This document shows positions 16,226 through 22,999 of a stretch of DNA of 64,000 nt, in pieces. The notes under the pieces were generated by a model that saw nothing but the letters and a program-made list of their open reading frames with translations, had not been told where the DNA came from and searched no databases. Each line of letters opens with the position of its first letter. Position 1 is the first letter of the stretch. The stretch lies in NCBI RefSeq assembly GCF_040361435.1, contig NZ_APNL01000007.1, positions 145,429 through 209,428 of the forward strand, written 5' to 3'. The position numbers and the translations under genes were made by a program. Source of the stretch: Salinisphaera sp002433465. GTDB lineage: Bacteria; Pseudomonadota; Gammaproteobacteria; Nevskiales; Salinisphaeraceae.

Positions 16226-17410
16226 TCAGCCCCCGGGCTGCGACAGCCGCAGGCTTCGCCGGTCGCGGGCCGGCGGGCTGGCCGACCGTTCCTCGACGGA
16301 TGTTCGCTCGTCGCGTATGCGTACCGGCTGACCCGCTTCGAGGCTTTCGTTACCGCGTACCACCACGCGATCCCCGGCTTCCAGGCCATCGAGCACTTCC
16401 ACTTCGTTGTCGGCGCTGCGTCCGAGCGAGACCTGGCGCTTGACCGCGCGCAGCGTCCCGTCGTCATCCTCGCGCACCAGCCACATGCGGGTTCCGCCGC
16501 CGGGCACGCGCACCAGCGCATCGCGGGGTGCGATCAGTACCGCCTCGGCGGTTTCGAGTTCCAGCATCGCCTTGGCCGACATGCCCGGCGTGAGCGCGCC
16601 GTTGGCGTTGTCCACGAACATACGCACCAGAAAACTGCGGGCACTGGCATCGCTGGCCCCCACGATCACGTCGACCTTCGCCGTCAGCGGCGCGTCGAGC
16701 GACGTCTCCGGTTCGACCCGTACCTGCATGCCGGGCTCGATCAGGCCGAAGTACTGCTGCGGCGCGGACACATCCAGGCGCAGCGTCTCGGTGGCCACCA
16801 GCGATACCGCGGGGGTGGTCTGGGCCACGTATTCCCCGGGGTCTACCAGCCGCGCCCGCACCTCGCCATCAAAGGGCGCGATCAGCGTATGCCGGGTCAG
16901 GCGCTCGCGCTGGGCGGCCACTTCCGCGCGCAGGCGTTGCAGCGCTGCCGCACGCACCGCCACCTGCGAACGCCGGGCTTCGAGTTCGCTCTGCGACACC
17001 GCGCCGCGCCCGGCCAGCCGGTCGGCTTCGCGCAGCAGCCGTCGTGCTTCGTCGAGCTGGGCCGCGGCTTCGTCGGCCGACGCCTGGAGCGTGTCCAGTT
17101 CCAGCCTGGCCAGCGCCCGGTCGAGTTCGATAAGCGTATCGCCTGCGGCGACCCGGTCGCCCGCATCCACGGCCACCGTGTCCACCAGGCCCGCGATACG
17201 CGGCGTCACTTCGGCATCGCGGGGCGAGGTCAGCGTGCCGTAGAGCGGTACCGTCTGCTGCCAGCGGCGCTCGTCCACGCGCGCCGTATCCACCACGGCC
17301 GGCTCGGCCGCCGCCAGCAGGCTCGCCGTCAGGCTTAGCAAAGCCCCCAGCAGCCACTGTCTCGGCTGAATCTGTGCGGCACGGCCCGGCGCCGGTGTGC
17401 AATCGTTCAC
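16226..17410 (-). CDS. RND efflux periplasmic adaptor (membrane fusion protein)
   Basis: A 394-residue adaptor linking the pump to an outer-membrane channel. It has an N-terminal secretion signal (WLLGALLSLTASLLAAAEP) and a split lipoyl/barrel-sandwich domain (GLVDTVAVDAGDRVAAGDTL with its counterpart LIAPFDGEVRARLVDPGEYV). The coiled-coil hairpin between them has Ala/Arg-rich heptads, and the beta-barrel region is LFLVR-like (ARSFLVRMFVDNAN). The start is a GTG with a purine-rich GGGGGAAGG directly upstream. It precedes the pump gene by three bases in the same operon. Confidence 0.92.
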   Translation of the reverse strand: MNDCTPAPGRAAQIQPRQWLLGALLSLTASLLAAAEPAVVDTARVDERRWQQTVPLYGTLTSPRDAEVTPRIAGLVDTVAVDAGDRVAAGDTLIELDRALARLELDTLQASADEAAAQLDEARRLLREADRLAGRGAVSQSELEARRSQVAVRAAALQRLRAEVAAQRERLTRHTLIAPFDGEVRARLVDPGEYVAQTTPAVSLVATETLRLDVSAPQQYFGLIEPGMQVRVEPETSLDAPLTAKVDVIVGASDASARSFLVRMFVDNANGALTPGMSAKAMLELETAEAVLIAPRDALVRVPGGGTRMWLVREDDDGTLRAVKRQVSLGRSADNEVEVLDGLEAGDRVVVRGNESLEAGQPVRIRDERTSVEERSASPPARDRRSLRLSQPGG

Positions 17411-17588
17411 CCTTCCCCCTGTCGATTGGTTCGCACATCAGCGGATGTGCCCACGCAATAGAAGTGCGTATCCAAGAATCAGCTACTCATATAGAACCCG
17501 CGCAGACGCATAAGGTTCCGGCGTGCTGGTGGTCGGTCGACCACTGTGGGTATGCTGGCCGCCATCGGTTCTTCAATGCTCGACCGCC

Positions 17589-18659
17589 ATGAATCCACGC
17601 GCCATCGCCTATGCGCTGACCGTCGTCGTTTGCAGCACGGCCTTCGCCGCCACCGCCCAGGCCGACAACGCCAGCAAGACGCAGGCCACCGATCTCGGCC
17701 CCAATCTCGAAAACTACGACTACCCCTGGCCGGTCTCGCGCTTCCAAATCGATGAACCCAGGGGCAGCGTATCCATGGCCTACATGGACATCGCGCCGAC
17801 CGACGACATCAGCGACGCCCCGGTGGCGGTGCTGCTGCACGGCAAGAACTTCTGCGGCGCCTACTGGCAGGACACCGCCCAGGCCCTGGCCGACAACGGC
17901 TACCGCGTGATCGTGCCGGACCAGATCGGCTTCTGTAAGTCCGACAAGCCGGCCGCCTACAGCTACACCTTCCATCATCTGGCCGCAAACACGCAGGCGC
18001 TGCTGGAATCGCTGGATATCGACAACGCCACCATCATCGGCCATTCCATGGGCGGCATGCTGGCCATGCGCTATGCGCTGATGTACCCCGACACCATCGA
18101 CCAGCTGGTGCTGGTCGACCCGCTCGGCCTGGAAGACTGGAAGGCCAAGGGCGTGCCCTATCGCGGCATGAACGCCTGGTATGCCCGCGAGATGAAAAAA
18201 GACTACGCGGCCATCAAGTCGTATCAGGTCAAAAGCTACTACGACGGCGAATGGAACGACGACTACGCCGAGTGGGCGAAAATGCTCGCCGGCATGTATA
18301 CCGGCAGTAAAGAAGACAAGGCAAAGGTCGCCTGGGCCCAGGCCGCGACCTACGACATGGTCTATACCCAGCCGGTGTTCTACGAGTTCGAGCATATCGA
18401 CGTGCCCACCACCCTCATGATCGGCACCCGCGACCGCACCGCACTCGGCAGCGATCTGGTCTCCGACGAACTCGCCGCCGAACTGGGCGACTACCCCACC
18501 CTGGGCCGCGAAGCCGTCGCCCGCATGCCCGATGCGGAACTGGTGACGTTCGAAGGCATCGGCCATCTGCCGCCGATCGAATCGCCCGAGCTGTTCAAGC
18601 AGGCGCTGTTCGACGCCCTGAGAACGCCGCGCAGCGAAAGCGAAAGCGAAAGCCAGTAA
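17589..18659 (+). CDS. Secreted alpha/beta hydrolase
   Basis: A 356-residue alpha/beta-hydrolase-fold enzyme with a signal peptide (cleavage near TAQA-DN). The oxyanion-hole region is LLHGKNFCGAYW and the nucleophile elbow GHSMGG carries the catalytic Ser. The acid is probably the Asp of MIGTRDRTA and the catalytic His lies in GIGHLPPIE. The sequence is closest in style to epoxide-hydrolase and haloalkane-dehalogenase-like proteins, but a Ser nucleophile points to an esterase or peptidase-type reaction. The start at 17589 gives the signal peptide; the frame is open upstream to 17523. It ends in an acidic Glu/Ser repeat (SESESESQ). The amidase gene begins 40 bases later, so the two may be co-transcribed. 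Confidence 0.85.
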   Translation: MNPRAIAYALTVVVCSTAFAATAQADNASKTQATDLGPNLENYDYPWPVSRFQIDEPRGSVSMAYMDIAPTDDISDAPVAVLLHGKNFCGAYWQDTAQALADNGYRVIVPDQIGFCKSDKPAAYSYTFHHLAANTQALLESLDIDNATIIGHSMGGMLAMRYALMYPDTIDQLVLVDPLGLEDWKAKGVPYRGMNAWYAREMKKDYAAIKSYQVKSYYDGEWNDDYAEWAKMLAGMYTGSKEDKAKVAWAQAATYDMVYTQPVFYEFEHIDVPTTLMIGTRDRTALGSDLVSDELAAELGDYPTLGREAVARMPDAELVTFEGIGHLPPIESPELFKQALFDALRTPRSESESESQ

Positions 18660-18699
18660 CGCTTATTCAAAGTTCGAGAACGACAAGGACAACGATCCG

Positions 18700-20181
18700 A
18701 TGACCGATATCCATCAACTCAGCGCCGGTGAACTGGCCGGCGCCATCGCGCGCGGCGACATCACCAGCCGCGTAGCGCTCGACCACTATCTGGCGCGTAT
18801 CGAAACGCTCGGTGAACCAATCAACGCCGTCGTGGCCATGGATATCGAAGCCGCACGCCAGCGCGCCGACGAGGCCGATGCCGCGATCGCGGCCGGTCAG
18901 AACTGGGGCCCGCTGCACGGCGTGCCGATGACCATCAAGGACACCTACGAAGTCGCCGGCCTGCCCACCGTCGTCGGCGAACCCAAGCTCAAGGACTATC
19001 GCAGCAGCGACGATGCCGTGGCCGTGGCCCGCCTGCGCGCAGCCGGCGCCGTGATCTTCGGCAAGTCCAACACGCCACGCCTGGCCCAGGACGTACAGAC
19101 CTTCAACCCGATCTACGGCACGACCAACAATCCGTGGAACACCGAGCGCACCTCGGGTGGTTCTTCCGGTGGCGCAGCGGCCGGCCTGGCCGCCGGTTTC
19201 ACGCCGCTGGAACTGGGTTCGGACCTGGCCGGCTCCATTCGTACGCCCTCGAGCTGGTGCGGCGTGTACGGGCACAAGACGTCCTACGGCGTGATTCCCA
19301 TGCGCGGCCATATTCCCGGCCCGCCCGGTACGCGCGGCGAACCGGATCTGTGCGTGGCCGGCCCGTTGGCCCGCCACCCGGCCGACCTGGCGCTCGCACT
19401 CGACGTGATGGCCGGCGCCGACACCATCGAGGCCAGCGTCTGGCAGGCGAAGCTGCCTGCGCCGAAGCCCACCACGCTGGCCGATTTCAAGATCGGCTAT
19501 CTGTTCGAGCACGACTTCTGCCCGATCTCGGCGGCGGTGAAAGCACGCCTGGAAGACGCGCTCGAAGCCGCGCGCCGCGCGGGTGCCACGGTCACGAAAC
19601 TCGACGACCTGCCAGGCGGTTTCGAAGCCAGCTACGAAACCTACGACCGCCTGCTCAACGGCCTGGTCGGCGCCTCCATTCCCGACAAGCTCTATACCAA
19701 GGCCAAGCGCGGCGCCAAGTTTCTGGGGCTGGTCGGCAAGAACGAAATGGGCACCACAGGCGGCTTTGCCGAACGGGCCACCGCCAGCCATCGCGACTGG
19801 GCCCAGGCCGACGAAGCCCGCCACAAGCTGCGCGCGAAGTGGCACAGCCTGTTCGCCGACTACGACGTGCTGCTGCTACCCAGCGTCTGCGTGCCCGCCA
19901 TCGCCCACGATCACGGCGGCAACGTGCTCTCGCGCAAGATCGACGTGGACGGCAACAGCCACGGCTATACCAACCTGTTCCGCTGGATCGCCCCGGCCAC
20001 CGTCGCCGGCCTGCCCGCCACCAGTGCGCCGGTGGGCCTGACCGACGACGGCCTGCCCGTAGGCCTGCAAATCGTCGGCAACTACGGCCACGACCGCACC
20101 ACCATCGCCTTCGCCCAGCATCTGGCGGCCGCCGGTGTGGAAGCGCCGGCCTGTCCGTATGCCGGCAAGTCCATAGCCTGA
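18700..20181 (+). CDS. Amidase (amidase-signature family)
   Basis: A 493-residue amidase-signature hydrolase that would cleave a carboxylic amide to acid and ammonia or amine. The Ser-cisSer-Lys triad is visible: Lys80 in MTIKDTY, Ser155 in GGSSGG and the nucleophile Ser179 in DLAGSIRTPS, with the expected 24-residue spacing between the serines. GatA-type context (gatC, gatB) is absent, so it is a stand-alone catabolic amidase rather than a Glu-tRNA amidotransferase. A CCGGGCG/CGCCCGG hairpin (20183-20202) directly after the stop could terminate transcription but lacks a T-tract. It is convergent with the RES toxin gene. Confidence 0.92.
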   Translation: MTDIHQLSAGELAGAIARGDITSRVALDHYLARIETLGEPINAVVAMDIEAARQRADEADAAIAAGQNWGPLHGVPMTIKDTYEVAGLPTVVGEPKLKDYRSSDDAVAVARLRAAGAVIFGKSNTPRLAQDVQTFNPIYGTTNNPWNTERTSGGSSGGAAAGLAAGFTPLELGSDLAGSIRTPSSWCGVYGHKTSYGVIPMRGHIPGPPGTRGEPDLCVAGPLARHPADLALALDVMAGADTIEASVWQAKLPAPKPTTLADFKIGYLFEHDFCPISAAVKARLEDALEAARRAGATVTKLDDLPGGFEASYETYDRLLNGLVGASIPDKLYTKAKRGAKFLGLVGKNEMGTTGGFAERATASHRDWAQADEARHKLRAKWHSLFADYDVLLLPSVCVPAIAHDHGGNVLSRKIDVDGNSHGYTNLFRWIAPATVAGLPATSAPVGLTDDGLPVGLQIVGNYGHDRTTIAFAQHLAAAGVEAPACPYAGKSIA

Positions 20182-20330
20182 ACCGGGCGTTGCATCGCCC
20201 GGCGGCCTACACGCCGCTGGGCGCCTCCCGTTCACTGGCCCGGGCCACGAAGAAAACCGAGACGCGCCCGCCGGGACCATGCGTGGGCTCGCAACTCACG
20301 CACAAGCCCCGCCGCAAATTGAAACGCCTG

Positions 20331-20858
20331 CTACGCCCAGGACCGATCATCACGCGGCAGGCGGTGCCAGTCGTCGTTGACGGCCACCTGATACGGCGGT
20401 GTGGGTTGCCAGCGCCAGAACACGATATTGCGACCGCTTCCATGGGCGCCGACCGCGAACGAGGGCACGACAATGGCGCCGACGCCGGCCTCGATCAGCC
20501 GGTCGGCCAACGCCCAGCTAGGCGGCATTGCGCCTTCGTAGGCGATCAGTTCCCAGGCACAGGCGAGGTCTTCGAATACCACCTCGGCTGCATCGCAGGC
20601 AGCCGGCGTGGACAGGTCGAGCACGCTTTCGTGCGCGACGTCGTAGCTGACGATGGTGAGCGGTTGGAGCTTGTAGGCAAGGCCCTGGTGGGCTTCCGCG
20701 ATCGCGAGTTCGTAGCTGCTGCTGGTATACAGCGCCGGCACGCCGGGGCGGTTGAAGCGCCCGCCGTGCTTGGCGGCACCGGCGCCCGAGTCGGGCGCGA
20801 ACGACCAGCGCGGGTTATGCGCGCGATAGACCGTGCCGCTGAAGTGGTCGCCCGCCAT
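20331..20858 (-). CDS. RES domain toxin (NAD+-depleting toxin of RES-Xre module)
   Basis: A 175-residue RES-family protein. Known relatives degrade NAD+ (by phosphorolysis in mycobacterial MbcT) and arrest growth unless bound by their antitoxin. The hallmark segments are present: YRAHNPRWSF, the substrate Arg in GGRFNRPGVPALYTSSS, the Glu in YELAIAEAHQ, and a late Ser in VVPSFAVG. Length is normal and no inactivating change is evident. The antitoxin gene lies upstream on the same strand but is separated by 288 bp, nearly all of it a MITE-like insert; without it the gap would be 20 bp. The ribosome-binding site is weak. Confidence 0.85.
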   Translation of the reverse strand: MAGDHFSGTVYRAHNPRWSFAPDSGAGAAKHGGRFNRPGVPALYTSSSYELAIAEAHQGLAYKLQPLTIVSYDVAHESVLDLSTPAACDAAEVVFEDLACAWELIAYEGAMPPSWALADRLIEAGVGAIVVPSFAVGAHGSGRNIVFWRWQPTPPYQVAVNDDWHRLPRDDRSWA

Positions 20859-20882
20859 GCCAAGGAATCTAGCTGGCCCTAG

Positions 20883-21146
20883 GGCGTGTCGTCATAAGAT
20901 AAGGCGGCGCATCGGCAGCCAAGCGCCGGCAAGACAAGGCATCGCGAGCGTCGCGTGGCCATGCCACGTGAGCGAGCGATAACGCCGGGTTGCCGGGGCT
21001 TGGCCGCCGACCCTCCGGGTTGCCCGCGTCGGACGCGCCATGCGGCGTTGCGGACCTTGACCGTGGCGGGCCACGCTCGGCGGCCCGCGCCTTGCCTGAC
21101 ACGCCCGATGCGGGCAATGCGACGTCATATCTCATGACGACACGCC
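20883..21146. mobile_element. Non-coding MITE-like element inside a toxin-antitoxin operon
   Basis: The element is 264 bp, bounded by inverted repeats beginning GGCGTGTCGTCAT at each end and matching over about 26 bases with a few differences. It is flanked by CTAG on both sides (20879-20882 and 21147-21150), a palindromic 4-bp duplication fitting the YTAR target of IS5-group transposition. It encodes no transposase. An internal CGTGGC/GCCACG hairpin is present. It lies precisely between the antitoxin stop and the toxin start; the right-hand CTAG supplies the antitoxin's TAG stop codon. The open frames that cross it are incidental. Confidence 0.82.
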
Positions 21147-21518
21147 CTAGGCATAGCCGCCTTCGTTGATTCGAGACAGATAGGCTTTCACGGCGTCGGC
21201 GCGCCCTTCCTTGACCAGTTCTTCGGCGGTCTGATCGCCGAACGACGGCAGGGGCTGGGAGCGATACCACGCGAACGCCTGGTTGACCGAGCCGGCCCAG
21301 GGCTGGGCGCGATTGATGATCTCGATCATGTCGCGCATTCGAGTCTGCACCCGCACGGCACGCTCGCGGTTGCTGCGCCGCAGGGAATCAACGCCAATTC
21401 CGAGCACGTCGGCAAGCTGCGTCTTGTTGACGTGCAAGCGCTGTGCGATCGCCCGGGATTCGATCGCCTCGTCGCCGGCGAGATGAAAGAAGCGGTCGTC
21501 GCTGTCGTTCACGCTCAT
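21147..21518 (-). CDS. Xre/MbcA/ParS-type antitoxin of the RES-Xre module
   Basis: A 123-residue protein with an N-terminal Xre-like helix-turn-helix (HVNKTQLADVLGIGVDSLRRS) and a C-terminal MbcA/ParS toxin-binding domain. That domain is recognisable from WAGSVNQAFAWYRSQPLPSFG, TAEELVKEGRADAVKAYLSRI and the terminal EGGYA. It should neutralise the RES toxin and autoregulate the operon. The start is taken at the ATG at 21518; a GTG six bases earlier is the alternative, and no strong ribosome-binding site is seen. The stop codon TAG falls in the CTAG target duplication of the adjacent MITE-like element. Confidence 0.87.
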   Translation of the reverse strand: MSVNDSDDRFFHLAGDEAIESRAIAQRLHVNKTQLADVLGIGVDSLRRSNRERAVRVQTRMRDMIEIINRAQPWAGSVNQAFAWYRSQPLPSFGDQTAEELVKEGRADAVKAYLSRINEGGYA

Positions 21519-21644
21519 GGGCACGCCATACGTATTGCCATCAATGTCGTCATATTAGCATGTGTGTACGGCCTGACAGCGCGCTCGCCAGACCGAGCTG
21601 CGATGGCGATCGAACGGGCCGCGACCACCAACCACTCCCCGATT

Positions 21645-22322
21645 TCACGGTTGCGCAGCGGCCTGCGGTTTCGCGTCGATCAGCGGCGCGAGTTTCGGCC
21701 ACACGGCATCGAGCATGGCGGGCTGGGCCTGGGCATTCGGATGTACGCCGTCGTTCTGGAAATTGCCGCGGTCATTCGCGATGTCTTCCAGAAAGAAAGG
21801 CACGAAAGCCACGTCGGTTTCGTCGGCCAGATCGACGAAGGCCTGATGAAACTGGTCGGCATAGCGCTTGCCGTAGTTTGACGGGATACGCATGCCCAGC
21901 AGCAGCACTTTCGCGCCGGACGCGCGGCTGGTGTCGATCATGGCGGCGAGGTTGTCCTTCATGGTTTTGATCGGCAGCGCGCGCAGGCCGTCGTTGCCGC
22001 CAAGCTCCAGAACGACGACGTCCGGCTCGTGGCGTTTCAGCGCTGCGTCCAGGCGCCCGCGCCCGCCGGCGGTGGTTTCGCCGGAGACGCTGGCGTTGAC
22101 CACTTCAACGTCGCGCTCGTTTTCGTCGAGGCGATCGCGCAGCAGCGATACCCAGCCCTGGCCGCGATCGAGTCCATAGCCGGCGCTAAGGCTGTCACCA
22201 AAAACCAGGACGCTCGTCTGTGCGTATGCGAAGCTGCATGTCGCAAACAGCAGCGCCGCGGTCATTGTGACCACTGCGCGGCGTAACCCCCTTTTTTCGG
22301 ACCAAGAAACTCGGCTCAATGT
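21645..22322 (-). CDS. tesA: SGNH-type lysophospholipase / thioesterase I / arylesterase
   Basis: A periplasmic GDSL esterase with the TesA block order: FGDSLSAGYGL (catalytic Ser), VVNASVSGETTAGG (Gly oxyanion residue), LELGGNDGLRAL (Asn) and DGVHPNAQAQ (Asp and His). A signal peptide (RRAVVTMTAALLFATCSFAYA) precedes the mature enzyme of about 190 residues. The start is uncertain. The ATG at 22322 has AGGAG directly abutting it, whereas the in-frame TTG at 22319 has the same AGGAG at an ideal six-base spacing. Either way it overlaps the start of the divergent ATPase gene, the classic tesA/ybbA arrangement. Confidence 0.9.
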   Translation of the reverse strand, partial: TLSRVSWSEKRGLRRAVVTMTAALLFATCSFAYAQTSVLVFGDSLSAGYGLDRGQGWVSLLRDRLDENERDVEVVNASVSGETTAGGRGRLDAALKRHEPDVVVLELGGNDGLRALPIKTMKDNLAAMIDTSRASGAKVLLLGMRIPSNYGKRYADQFHQAFVDLADETDVAFVPFFLEDIANDRGNFQNDGVHPNAQAQPAMLDAVWPKLAPLIDAKPQAAAQP

Positions 22323-22999
22323 CATCTCCTGCATTAGAAGCGGTCGATCTGTCCAAGACGATCGAAAGCGGCGAGCGTTCGCTCACCATCCTCGACGGTA
22401 TCGAACTATCGCTGAACATGGGCGATACGCTCTCGATCGTGGGTACGTCCGGCTCGGGCAAATCGACGCTTTTGGCTCTGCTCGCCGGGCTGGATACGCC
22501 TACGCGCGGCCGCCTGGCCCTGCTCGGGCGCGAAATGTCGGCGCTGGACGAGGATGCACGCGCGGCGTGGCGCAGCGGCCAGGTGGGCTTCGTGTTTCAG
22601 TCGTTCCAGCTGCTCTCCGGCCTGTCGGCGCTGGACAACGTCACCCTGCCGCTGGAGCTTATCGGCACCGATCTGGGCGAGGCGCGCGACACCGCACAGC
22701 GGCTGCTCGAACAGGTGGGCCTGGCGCATCGCGTCAAGCACACGCCGCGCCAGCTTTCCGGCGGCGAACAGCAGCGGGTGGCGTTGGCGCGTGCCTTTGC
22801 CTGCCGGCCGAAGATTCTTTTTGCCGACGAGCCCACCGGCAACCTCGACGGCGCGACCGGGGCCGAGGTGATCGACCAGCTGTTCGAACTCAATGCCGAG
22901 CAAGGCACGACGCTCGTACTGGTCACCCACGACGAAGACCTGGCCGCACGCTGTGCGAGGCGTACCCGGCTGGCCGACGGGCAGCTGCATGCGCACTGA
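22319..22999 (+). CDS. ABC transporter ATP-binding protein (YbbA/LolD type)
   Basis: A 226-residue ATPase with Walker A GTSGSGKSTLL, signature LSGGEQQRVALARA, Walker B ILFADEPTGNLDGATG and the H-loop VTHDEDLAAR. The sequence is of the MacB/LolD/YbbA class that drives mechanotransmission-type permeases rather than import. It is divergent from tesA with overlapping 5' ends, and is followed directly by its permease. E. coli ybbA-ybbP sits next to tesA in the same way. The substrate is not established; extraction of a lipid or lipoprotein, or handling of TesA products, is a guess from context. Confidence 0.92.
   Translation: MSSPALEAVDLSKTIESGERSLTILDGIELSLNMGDTLSIVGTSGSGKSTLLALLAGLDTPTRGRLALLGREMSALDEDARAAWRSGQVGFVFQSFQLLSGLSALDNVTLPLELIGTDLGEARDTAQRLLEQVGLAHRVKHTPRQLSGGEQQRVALARAFACRPKILFADEPTGNLDGATGAEVIDQLFELNAEQGTTLVLVTHDEDLAARCARRTRLADGQLHAH

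Noticed and set aside
15422..17338. A 638-codon plus-strand frame opposite the RND pump and adaptor
   Set aside because: His-rich antisense composition and no family features; both minus-strand genes are well supported.
20331..20858. The RES toxin as a pseudogene because of the upstream insertion
   Set aside because: The frame is full length and the key Arg, Glu and Ser regions are present; the insertion lies outside the coding sequence.
20869..21270. A 133-codon Arg-rich minus-strand frame across the MITE-like element
   Set aside because: It runs through the non-coding element and into the antitoxin gene in another frame; composition is that of a shadow frame.
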